From Ligustrum vulgare (Eukaryota > Streptophyta > Magnoliopsida > Lamiales > Oleaceae), in NCBI GenBank assembly GCA_963555705.1, contig OY743169.1:1433501-1497500 (forward strand): a stretch of 64,000 nt of DNA, read 5' to 3'. Made by a program: the position numbers and the translations under genes. Below, piece by piece: positions 35,801 to 45,642 of this stretch. Numbering within the stretch: the stretch's first letter is position 1; each line of letters opens with the position of its first letter. The notes under the pieces are model-generated. The model saw only the letters and a program-made list of their open reading frames with translations. It made no database searches and was not told where the DNA came from.

Positions 35801-38800
35801 AGTAATTGTTAAGAATATATCAGGTTTACCAAATTTTTGAACTAATGCCATTGAATCCATATATTTTTTATTCATATCTCTTGGACCACCAGTAAAAGAA
35901 GATGGTAAAACAATTCTTTTACCAGTCATAGCAGCTCGAGTCTCCCCAGATTTTACACAATCTACAATCCCTTGGTAAAGCTCAGCACGTATCTCATTTT
36001 GATTGTGTCGAAAATAATCTAATCTAGATGTCTCAATCTTTACATACATATCGACAACATATTGTTGCAACAATCGTCCAGCATGAAGCAAAATTGATTT
36101 ATATGAAGGTCTAACCTGTAACTTGTAGCAATAATATTCTCTACAAGATACTTGTCCTCTTGTTTTTTTCTCCTGCATAGCTAAAAGAAGAAAACAAAAG
36201 AAAATACTGTTGTATCAAACTAAATGTCACATATTTGAGAAAATAAAGCGAATGGAAAATTTATGCTAGACATACATATTAATTATTCACCTTCAATTTC
36301 AGCTGTAATAATTTCTGCAACTGAATCCACTTCACGAAGATTAAGTAAGTCCTCCTTTGCACACATTCGTTGTTTTTTTTTGTTTGCCTATTCTAATAAT
36401 GCCTTGGTGCCACCCAGTCTCACCATAAGGAAATAGCAAAGGGTACTGAAGAGGATCGTAGCAGCCAAAATAGTAATGTACTTGATGTTTTTCTCCAGAG
36501 TTGCAAGAAACAGTTATATCACGAAGTCGATTATTAGTAGCAGAATTGTCATCAACCCAAATAGCAGCAACTTGAGATATAGACGGTGTATTATATACTC
36601 TTTGATCTAATCCACAATCAGATCTAATTTTTAGTGTATGAGTTTTCAAGTTTGGAATATTGGTTAATGTTCGAAAAAAATTTGCATAGGCATTTAGTTG
36701 CATCACTTTGATTAGTTTTTTAAGTATAGATCCTGATAACTTCTCAGAAATTTGTAAACGATTTTGTATTTCATTTTCGGTATCGAAAAAGTAAAGTTGC
36801 ATATAAGAAGGATGATTATTTCCTACAACAATTTCATTTACAAAATGATATATCTGACCCTGAATTCTAAAAGTGTACACACCTTTGTTCCTTCTACACA
36901 AATTTTTATCATACTGGACACCAAACGAAGTAAATGAAAAATTACTATTGTAAGTCCGTACGTAAGTTTTAAACTCAATAGATTCAGCTGAATTTGATGT
37001 AAACAAGTGATGTAATTCATCTGGAGGCTCATTTGCTTTCAGTTTAATAGCTCCATCACAACAACAAAAACCTTTAGGTTCGCCTTTAAACTTTAAAGCT
37101 TCACAACATTCACATAAGATAGGCAAAGGTAAAACATAAGATTTGCTTGGTACTAAAAACGAACCTAAACCTTCATTTTCTTGGCATATCATTAGTCTTT
37201 GTTGTGAATCAACACCCAAACCATCTTTATAAGTAGAGGAACAACAATATGATGTTGAATCTTTTGAAGAACCTACACTGACCAATATACATGTATTAAA
37301 AAACCAAGAAATATGTTAAGTATATTTTAATAAAACACATTTACTCATAACTTACTCGTTCCAACACCAACGGAAGTAGTAAATACAAAACCGCGTTCTA
37401 CAAAAATTGAAAAATTGAAAGATTTGAAAAAGGCATAAGTAAATAACATATCTAAATAATATTAAGAACTCAATATTTCATGAGGCATACTATATTGAAA
37501 CTTATTACATTCTTTTATATATTTATTATTACCTATTTCCTTGTAATTATCTTCCATACATTCAAATAAATCACCAGAACTTGAATCACTAAAAGTATCT
37601 GTTTAAAAAGAATAGTTAGAATACATTATGCTAAAATCATAAATAAAGCTAAAAAAATTTCAAATACATGAATTATTGACCTGTTTCAGATACTGCAACT
37701 GAATGCAACTGTTGTGTGTCTTCAATAAATAACCCTAAATCAACATGTTTAAAAAAGAAGTCATAAAATACAAAAAAACAAATATACTAAAACAAATAGT
37801 TCATATCTAAAAAATATATCAATTTCTTAACAACCAAAGAATGAAAATTTAATATAAATAAGTCAGATATATATTAGATTACTCTTTTCATTGTTTTCAT
37901 TGTAGGTATCAAAAAGGCCATCACACTCTGTATGAGCAGTACCTATGCCTTCAAACTGTCTATTACCTGCAAAAATTTCAGCTATTAAATAAATCTTCTC
38001 GACATAAAATTGTTAAAGCACACTAAAATGTAATTTTTTGAATGTGGCTGGACTAAATTTTGTCAATTTTTCCTGTCCTATACTTAATTCTATCTAATTT
38101 AGTATCTGTATAAAAAGAATAGTTAGAATACATTATGCTAAAATCATAAATAAAGCTAAAAAAATTTCAAATACATGAATTATTGACCTGTTTCAGATAC
38201 TGCAGCTAAATGCAACTGTTGTGTGTCTTCAATAAATAACCCTAAATCAACATGGTTAAAAAAGAAGTCATAAAACACAAAAAAACAAATATACTAAAAC
38301 AAATAGTTCATATCTAAAAAATATATCAATTTCTTAACAACCAAAGAATGAAAATTTAATATAAATAAGCCAGATATATATTAGATTACTCTTTTCATTG
38401 TTGTAATTGTAGGTATCAAAAAGGCCATCACACTCTGTATGAGCAGTACCTATGCCTTCAAACTGTCTATTACCTGCAAAAACTTCAGCTATTAAATAAA
38501 TCTTCTCGACATAAAATTGTTAAAGCACGCTAAAATGCAATTTTTTGAATGTGGCTGGACTAAATTTTGTCAATTTTTCCTGTCCTATACTTAATTGTAT
38601 CTAATTTAGTATCTGTATAAAAAGAATAGTTAGAATACATTATGCTAAAATCATAAATAAAGCTAAAAAAATTTCAAATACATGAATTATTGACCTGTTT
38701 CAGATACTACAGCTAAATGCAACTGTTGTGTGTCTTCAATAAATAACCCTAAATCAACATAGTTAAAAAAGAAGTCATAAAACACAAAAAAACAAATATA

Positions 38801-39467
38801 CTAAAACAAATAGTTCATATCTAAAAAATATATCAATTTCTTAACAACCAAAGAATGAAAATTTAATATAAATAAGCCAGATATATATTAGATTACTCTT
38901 TTCATTGTTGTCATTGTAGGTATCAAAAAGGCCATCACACTCTGTATGAGCAGTACCTATGCCTTCAAACTGTCTATTACCTGCAAAAACTTCAGCTATT
39001 AAATAAATCTTCTCGACATAAAATTGTTAAAGCACGCTAAAATGTAATTTTTTGAATGTGGCTGGACTAAATTTTGTCAATTTTTCCTCTCTTATACTTA
39101 ATTCTATCTAATTTACATCTTACCATGTGCTTATGCACCAATCTAATCAGGATGTTTTCTCCACTGTAGTGACTAAAATATCAAACGTAATGCAAGAGAC
39201 ATATATGACATTACCTCCAATAGTATGCGTCGTTGCATTATTCATTGCAAAGAAATTCCTTTTTCTTTTGTCAATTAGAGAAATACCCATGTCAATCTTT
39301 TGCTTCAATCTTGCATTTCTCCTACGTTCATTACATATGTCTTTACGCTTAGCCCAAGCCTCTCTACGCAATGCATTCTTCCTTTCATTTTCGCCCCTGC
39401 CGACTGAACGAGAAGTCTTTGAATTTTCATCGGCAACATATCCAATAACTAATTTGTTTTCGCCCAT
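32863..39467 (-). pseudogene. Helitron Rep/Pif1-like helicase gene, broken
   Basis: The Helitron transposase: an HUH nickase fused to a Pif1-like 5'-3' helicase. It begins at an ATG at 39467 (MGENKLVIGYVADENS). Eight small exons follow to 37356, all joined in phase 1. The large exon from 37272 holds the Cys-rich N-terminal region (LYFFDTENEIQNRL, GLDQRVYNTPSISQVAAIW, CYDPLQYPLLFPYGETGW). An intron separates it from the Rep domain at 36178-35100, with GLPHAHFLI (HUH motif, about 35610) and KYLYKYVYKGHDR (the paired Tyr region). The helicase (35036-32863) has Walker A GPGGTGKT (about 34165), Walker B IIWDEAP and NKSQGQTL. Breaks are frameshifts near 36375, 35670 (T-run) and 33935, and stops at 35343, 35226 and 35100. 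GGNFHQVLP replaces GGDF. Confidence 0.9.
37594..39114 (-). repeat. Three 507-bp tandem units carrying two helicase exons
   Basis: Units start at 37594, 38101 and 38608 and are nearly identical. Each holds an 84-bp exon (38980-38897, 38473-38390, 37966-37883; encoding RQFEGIGTAHTECDGLFDTY) and a 54-bp exon (38748-38695, 38241-38188, 37734-37681; encoding LFIEDTQQLH). All have AG..GT borders on the minus strand, lengths divisible by three and the same phase, so all three copies can be spliced in frame. Confidence 0.9.
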
Positions 39468-40979
39468 CTTGATTTAAAAAAAAAAATTAAAAACCCATAA
39501 GAAGAATTTTCAAATAACTTACCAACAAATAACTCTAATTTTTCAAGGCTAACTTAAAAGTAGACAATTCAGTATCTTACGTATTCAAAATGCTTCTTTC
39601 AAGAACAAAATCATTGAGCCACGTCCTCATTTTTTTTTAGAAGTGCAATTTTAGATTATAGAAATTGACTAAAGTAAATGATTTCTCTTGCAAGAAATTT
39701 AGAAAAGCATAACTTTAGCATTGAACTGTACACAATATTGATATTGATTTTAAAAATTCAAGCATTGTTTAAAAGAAGATGGAAGGAGTAAATTATGAAT
39801 ATCCAACAAAGGACTATCTCACACACAAGCAAACATTATAAACAATGAAGAAATATTCAAAGACAAAGTGTTCTCTACCTACAAAGAAAAAGAAAAAGAA
39901 ATATGATTGTATTAGCTTCTAACAAAGGTCCATCAATTTCTTTCTCTGGCATAAAAATCTAAGAAATTAATATACTGATGTGCTATTAAATTGAGATGTA
40001 AATGTCAAAAGTTGGTTCTTCCAGATATTTTGTGAGATTTGCAAACTTGTCTTCCCCCCCCCCCCCTTTCTCCAGTTATTTAGAAACTATGAACTAAATA
40101 GATGATTGCCACAAAATATAAACAAATTAGATTTAGTTGGAAGTCAAGTAACTCATGAAAGAACTTCAATGACAAATGAAGATCATAATATCCAACACTA
40201 TGCAAGAATCACCTTTAATACATAAGCCCAATGGTAGTTAAAATTGCCTCAATATTCCTTACTCTCAAATGGAAAAGTACACGTACTTTGCTTTATAATT
40301 TAGCAGCCCCAATTCCCAAACTTTAGATAACCTAAGGTCCAAATGAAAACATTCAATTAAAATTTCAACAATAATGCAATCCAAGGTTTAAAAGTGATAA
40401 AAATCAAATAACCAAAGAAAAGGAAAATTTCGAAAAAAAGTAATCAGTGCTGAGAATTTTTTTTTTAAAAAATAATAAATTAGCCTTCTCTTCTACAACT
40501 CATACACAAAATAAATTCAGTAGAACTAACAACATACCGGTACTCGAAAATTTAAACTAACAGCATAACTCAAAAGACCGAATGTATAGCATAGGTCGAC
40601 AAGAATTAAACTATAACATTTTATCAAATAAAAAATCTGCAAAACAAAAGTAAAAATAAAGAACGCAAGCCCATGCAGAATTCTTTGCGAAATCTTGGTC
40701 TTCGTAGCAGATGAAAGATCAAGCTGTCAAAATATGGAAAAAGAAAAAGGAAAAAAAATAAAAAATAGCGCAGAGCACCAACTGTAACAGGAAAAAAAAC
40801 TCACAGTAATAAGCTTCCTCCGATTACGATGTTAGACAACCGAATCAAAAGTAGTCTGGTCGGATGTACGATTGAGATTCGAAGATATGTAATAGTATTC
40901 TGGCTATTTGTCTTTGCATTCTCACTTTTAGAAAGATTTGTTTGTAAGCACCGTTTCTCAATTGGGCTATTAATAATAC
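39468..40979 (-). other. Helitron 2 5' non-coding region
   Basis: Upstream of the helicase ATG on the minus strand, presumably promoter and 5'-UTR. AT-rich, with a C12 run near 40055-40067. No clear TATA box can be singled out. Confidence 0.5.
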
Positions 40980-41187
40980 GTGAGTTGTATGTGAATTAAA
41001 AAAGGCCCAAATGTTGTTGAGAGAACCAAACAGATCCTTAAAGACGACCAAGAATGAACAGTGAAAAGGACATTCACTCTTTTGTGAGTTGTATGTGAAT
41101 TAAAAACGGCCCAAATGTTGTTGAGAGAACCAAATAGATCCTTAAAGACGACCAAGAATGAACAGTGAAAAGGACATTCACTCTTTT
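40980..41187 (-). repeat. 104-bp tandem duplication next to the Helitron 2 5' end
   Basis: GTGAGTTGTATGTGAATTAA through GGACATTCACTCTTTT occurs at 40980-41083 and 41084-41187 with two or three differences. The outer copy is followed by the 13 terminal bases AATTTTAGTTAGA. Confidence 0.95.
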
Positions 41188-41200
41188 AATTTTAGTTAGA

Positions 41201-41939
41201 TTTAAATATGTCGATTACGAAAAATAGTAACTGCATTTCCTAATCTTATGTTAAATATATGCATATCCACAATTCCAAAGAGAAAAATAGACTAGAATAT
41301 ATTATTTTATCTTATGCCCATGGAAATCATAATCACATTAGATGAAACTGGCACAAATTCAATTGACCTTTAGTGCGTGAATGGTTAAGTTTAAATTATA
41401 ACCTTCTTCTTCTTCTTCTTCATTTTTTTTTTTTTTTTTTTTCACATTCATCCGTAACTCACATCTTGAATTTTTAATTTAAATACTTGCAAACAAGCTT
41501 TTTAGCGTTCATTGATTTTATTTTCATTTCATAAATCTGATACTTGGAGACATCAATTGGAGAAAAATGTCCTCTCCAATCCCAAAACTTTTTCATTTCG
41601 TAAATCTTGTTACAATTACATTTAAAAAACTATCATTGTATTGTAATCAAAGTATCATTCTATATTTACAAATTTTGCTTTATTACATAATGGAAAACTA
41701 CTCAGTTTCATTGTGCTAGTTCTCGTGTCCACCTTCTCCTCCCTTGATTGCTGTTGAAACCACTGACTGGTGTAGGTTTTGACCACTTTGATCCATTACC
41801 TTTCCAACGATACGAGGCTGTGATTTATTTAATCTGTAAATGACACCATATGTCGACGGGAATTATATGCCCCCTGCTGATACTTCTCATCCGATACATT
41901 CTTTGAAAAAACGCATAGTAATGATTGATAATCTATTAT
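41201..41939. other. AT-rich flank, nothing recognised
   Basis: Begins with T41201, the host base at the Helitron 2 junction. A (CTT)n plus poly-T tract lies at 41403-41443. There is no gene or element boundary. Confidence 0.5.
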
Positions 41940-41964
41940 TCACGTTGCATTAAATTGAACTACA

Positions 41965-42180
41965 TAGCCTTGCCCCGCGTAAGCACTCAGAGCCTTGCCC
42001 CGAGTAAGCATACAAAGCCTTGACCTAAGCAAGCACTTAAAGCCTTGCTCGTGCAAGCACACAAAACCTTGTCCCGAGCAAGAACTCAAAGCCTTGTCCA
42101 TGTGCAAGCACACAAAGTATTGCCCCGCACAAGCAAACAAAGTCTTGTCCTGCACAAACATACAAAATACTTATCTACGC
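41965..42180 (+). repeat. Tandem array with AAAGCCTTGCCCCGAGCAAGCA consensus
   Basis: About seven units of roughly 28-33 bp, each with CCTTGYCC followed by a GCAAGCAC-type element. Cys/Lys-rich frames on both strands follow the repeat period and are not genes. Confidence 0.88.
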
Positions 42181-43181
42181 AATTACACACGGCCACCTCG
42201 AGCAATCAAGTAATCAAATTGATATAATTAAGTCATCGGGTCTACATAAGCTCAGGTTTATTAATTAACATAAGCTCGGGCTTATTCGTTGCTCAACATA
42301 GGCTCTTGTTTATTTCTCTTTAGCATAATCATTGCATCATGATACCTCATTATTACGCATCCATCTCTCCCCTAAAATCGATAATGGACGCGCGGGAACC
42401 TTATACCCGAGCCTTCACAAAAGCCTCAAGCCAGAGCTCTTTGACAAAACATAATCTCCGAAGTAAATGTATAACCTCGAGGACCACCATGAACCCGAGA
42501 AGGCCCTCAACAACCCCGACCACATGAATATCACCCTATATTATATTTTCTATCCCCGAGGAAGACCTTAACCTAGACCACCATAAACCCGAGGATAACC
42601 TTGAGCCCGAACACATGAATATTATATTATATTACATCTTGATACCCCCGAAGATGTCCTCAACCCCAAAAATCATTTATACCCCGAGCATATCCTTTGT
42701 CCTCATCCCTGAGCACTTGAATATTTAGCCATGTCATATCTTGGTATCCCCGAGAAACATACGAACATCGAGGCCGAGCACTTGAACATTACACCATATA
42801 CCATATTGAGAACCCCAAGGACATGAACAACTCCGATGAGAATATAACCCCGATCACACTCAAAATGCCCATGGTGAAAACGTTGCCCCGACCACTCATA
42901 ATACCCCGAGAATAGAATATCTCGAGGAGATATATCTTACCAAAAAGGTGCATGATGTGCTCGAGGTACATGATGCTCGGGTCACGCCTCTAGGTTGATC
43001 GGGCATGACTTGATCTGACACGTGGAGTCTACAACCTCCTAATCTCAATAGAACTCATCTTCCAACAGAACCCTATTTGGGACTTACAACCTTATCCCTA
43101 ATAATTAGGAAGATGATTCTCAAAAGGACTCATGCATAGTTTCAAGCACCTTAGTCCTACAAGGATTCAATTACACACCTC

Positions 43182-43189
43182 TATAAATA
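43182..43189 (+). promoter_or_regulatory. TATA box in the LTR
   Basis: CTATAAATACTGGCTCTC is a standard plant TATA context, about 215 bp before the LTR end, as in the LTR at 49938-50640. Confidence 0.6.
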
Positions 43190-43395
43190 CTGGCTCTCAA
43201 TCACAATTAAGGTACACAGTTATTATTATTATAGTTAATAGCCTCTTACATAAATATTTTCTCTCCCTTTTCTGACTTAAGCATCGGAGGGGCGACGAGG
43301 TCACACCTCACAACCTTTGTTTCAAGTATTCAGAGATCCAGATAGTGCTTGTTTGCTGCTCAAGCTCGAAATATTTCAGGTGCGAATTTTTAGCA

Positions 43396-44309
43396 TCATC
43401 AAGTAACATCACCAGCAAGCAATGAGATGGAGAGGATATAGGTGGTCACTAAAATGGGATTGAGGTGCATCTTTAATAAACATCTATCAAGACAAATTCA
43501 CTAGGTGGTTCATTATCAATTTGTACACCGATACATAATAACAGATGACATGATCTTTGACACAAACAAGAATTAAAAGGATAAAACTCTGGTAAAATCT
43601 AATCCTGGATGGATTTTAATGAACTTGGGATGTATAGACCGGTAAATCATACACATAATGGTATAAATTTATCAGAAGTATAATTTCTGAATGTTGACTA
43701 TGCCAATGCATCAAATCGAACATCATCAATGTACTATTTAGACAATTTGCATGTCATATCATTCCTCAAAAGACGGTAAATAGAATATGAGACCCACTGC
43801 ACACTGTATTGATGAACAAAAATATCATTAGTGTTCAGATGCTGTCATGGAACCTGAAACTAGTAGAGTTGAGAGAATCGAAAATGCAGCAGCAGAGTTT
43901 AGGTATGGGTTTATACATTATTTGAAAACTAGAGGTCGACTGGACATAAGATATAATAGAACTTCTATCAGGAATTCAGATGAGATCGTGTTGAGTGTGT
44001 ATATTACTCTTCCCCTTCTAACAATAACTGGCCAAAGTAACTGGACATTTACAGATAAAACAATTGTAACTAGTACAATGCATGGAGAATGAAGGGTTCC
44101 TGTGGTTCGGGAAATGACTCAGATCAAGGAATATATATACACATTTCCTCATTCAACACAAAATTGTTGGCTGGTAAGGTAGAGATTTGAACAAGTAGCT
44201 TTGTAGCACATTCTTGTAATCATGAAAATTTATGTGTTAATATGTATGTATGGTATAATAAGAATAATCAGGAAACATTTATAATTCATATTATTCATGA
44301 AATCTAGTA
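43396..44309. other. Unannotated sequence
   Basis: An 81-codon frame at 43847-44092 (MEPETSRVERIENAAAEF...) looks moderately protein-like but matches nothing I know, and it lacks neighbours or splice support. No element ends are seen. TCTTG at 44310-44314 is the left duplication of the TRIM that follows. Confidence 0.35.
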
Positions 44310-44320
44310 TCTTGTGTGGC

Positions 44321-44441
44321 GCCAAGGATCACAAATTCAACCACACCAAGTAGAGCAAACAAAATAATTATATCACAACCACAATGTGAATATAATTATT
44401 TGTTTGCTCTACTTGGTGCGGTTGAATTTGTGATCCTTGGC
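44321..44441. repeat. Near-perfect 52-bp-arm hairpin
   Basis: GCCAAGGATCACAAATTCAA and following bases to 44373 are repeated inverted at 44390-44441. The arms differ by one substitution and one indel; the loop is about 15 bp (CACAACCACAATGTG). Confidence 0.95.
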
Positions 44442-44718
44442 ACAACAGTGGTATCAGAGCCGGAAAGATTGTCTGGTGGACGCACGATCGAGTGGATGTG
44501 ACTCCCTAACAATGGCAGATGAATCGAGATGATGAGCCTCAAGATGAAGAATTTCTGTGGTTTCTCACGAGATGGAAAGATCCATGGTAACATAGTGTGC
44601 AGCGGCTATGGTGGATTATCTCGGTGAATGGTGATCTCTTTGGGCATGAGGAGATGTGACGGGATTTATCTTGAGGGAGGGCCAGATGGACCAAGTGTAC
44701 CTCGTGGGCAGGGGAGAT

Positions 44719-44886
44719 TGTTGGGAATACAAACAATCCCACATCGGTTGTAAGGAAGGAAATAAACCACCATATAACCCAAGTGGGCTACTCCACCCAT
44801 TACCAATTGGTTTTATGTTGGAACCTCACTTGGAATTGGGGTTTGAGCTTGTGACTGGGAAAATTGAAATATTCATGGTCCCAACA
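44719..44886 (+). repeat. TRIM 3' LTR (168 bp)
   Basis: TGTTGGGAATACAAACAATC to CATGGTCCCAACA, with inverted ends TGTTGGG/CCCAACA. It follows the purine tract directly. Confidence 0.85.
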
Positions 44887-44891
44887 TCTTG

Positions 44892-45642
44892 CACTTGGAA
44901 TAAAAACCAGAGCATAAATCCAGTTAATACAGATACCTAAGGATGAAAAGCGGATTCAGGCTATGAAGATAAAATTCCACAACAGAATGCATGCAAAACT
45001 AGAAGGCACAAATGGTTAAAGTGAAGAATGCATAACATGGGGTTAAAATTTTTTACCCAACAAGATGTTAAATCTAACAACGATGAAAAAAATTGAAAAT
45101 ACATACTTTTGGAGCAATATCATCGGCAACTTCGTCCTCTTCTTTGCACTTGATTTTTTGGGTTCCGTAGTCATTGGCCTCTTGAGGAATCCTTGCTACA
45201 TTATGTTTTCTCGTCGATCTTGAACTAATCTTCAAACGTGATTTATTGGGAGAGGACGAAATAGATATGAGGCTTGATCGAGTGAATGCCATGTATTGCA
45301 AAACAACGGAATGAAGATCTGAGCTTGCATGAAGATATAGAAAACTCCAGTGGGGGCACTCAGAGCATATCCATTTTGGTCATCATGAATCCCCTTTCGT
45401 TCTCGCAATTGATGGAAGTAATCAAAACCCAACAATTAGCAAACTCCTTTATAAACACAAAACCCCCAACCTAGCAATTAAAAAAGATTCTCTCCTTTTT
45501 TTTTAAAAACTTAAACGGGAAAATAAATAAAATGAACTAATAATAATAAAAAAAATGGGGGAATAAAGAGACTCCCCTCTCGGGTTGCCTCCCGAGCAGC
45601 GCCTTTGTTTATTATCGTTAGCTCAACGAGTTGCTTCCTTCT
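44892..45642 (-). other. 3' internal region of the Athila-like element and flank
   Basis: On the minus strand, after the protease, comes CGCTGCTCGGGAGGCAACCC, a conserved non-coding landmark downstream of coding sequence in Athila-type elements. A short ORF 45301-45074 (MAFTRSSLISISSSPNKSRLK after the first residues) follows in the place of the second ORF of that group. No 3' LTR of the 48174 family is found on the left, so the element is truncated near 45060 or earlier. Confidence 0.55.

Larger units (their letters stand above)
27685..41200 (-). mobile_element. Helitron 2 (Rep/helicase + RPA, 13.5 kb)
   Basis: On the minus strand the 5' end is TCTAACTAAAATTAAAAGAG (41200 leftwards) and the 3' end is GAGATTACTAG (27685), following GTGCAAAGCAC. 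The flanking bases are A27684 and T41201, so the insertion is between A and T with no duplication. It resembles Helitron 1 at both ends (TCTA..AAAGAG, ACTAG). From 5' to 3' it carries a spliced Rep/Pif1-type helicase gene (39467-32863) and an RPA1-like gene (30548-28009), the standard gene pair of plant autonomous Helitrons. The helicase gene is broken, so the copy is probably immobile alone. Confidence 0.92.
41940..43395 (+). mobile_element. TAT-like LTR (left border uncertain)
   Basis: It contains, in order, a 30-bp-type tandem array, repeats of CATAAGCTCGGGCTTATT-like sequence, CCCGAG-rich sequence, a TATA box (43182) and near its end GGAGGGGCGACGAGG, a 15-mer also found in the LTR at 49938-50640 (50517-50531). 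It ends TTTTTAGCA at 43395, where the TAT LTR at 50640 ends GAACA. No primer site follows, so it is probably a solo LTR. The start TG and duplication were not found. Confidence 0.6.
44315..44886 (+). mobile_element. TRIM-type short LTR element with an odd 5' end
   Basis: A 572-bp insertion between two copies of TCTTG (44310-44314, 44887-44891). The order is a 133-bp 5' end (TGTGGCGCC to GCACAACA), the primer site TGGTATCAGAGCC (44449-44461, initiator tRNA-Met type), an internal spacer, a purine tract GGGCAGGGGAGA, and a 168-bp 3' LTR (TGTTGGGAATAC to GGTCCCAACA). There is no coding capacity, as usual for TRIMs. The two LTR-position sequences are unrelated: the 5' one is a hairpin. Confidence 0.8.

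Noticed and set aside
36838..37032. 64-codon minus-strand ORF in another frame
   Set aside because: Overlaps the longer Helitron N-terminal exon, which has the conserved residues.
37594..39114. CRISPR-like or satellite array
   Set aside because: Units of 507 bp contain spliced exons of the Helitron gene; there are no short repeats with unique spacers.
40055..40067. C12 run as a functional element
   Set aside because: A single homopolymer in non-coding Helitron DNA; could be natural or a sequencing-length error.
41940..42227. Cys/Lys-rich ORFs on both strands
   Set aside because: They mirror the ~30-bp tandem array in the LTR.
43847..44092. 81-codon ORF as a gene
   Set aside because: Protein-like but isolated, without homology I can name or splice support; mentioned only as unannotated sequence.
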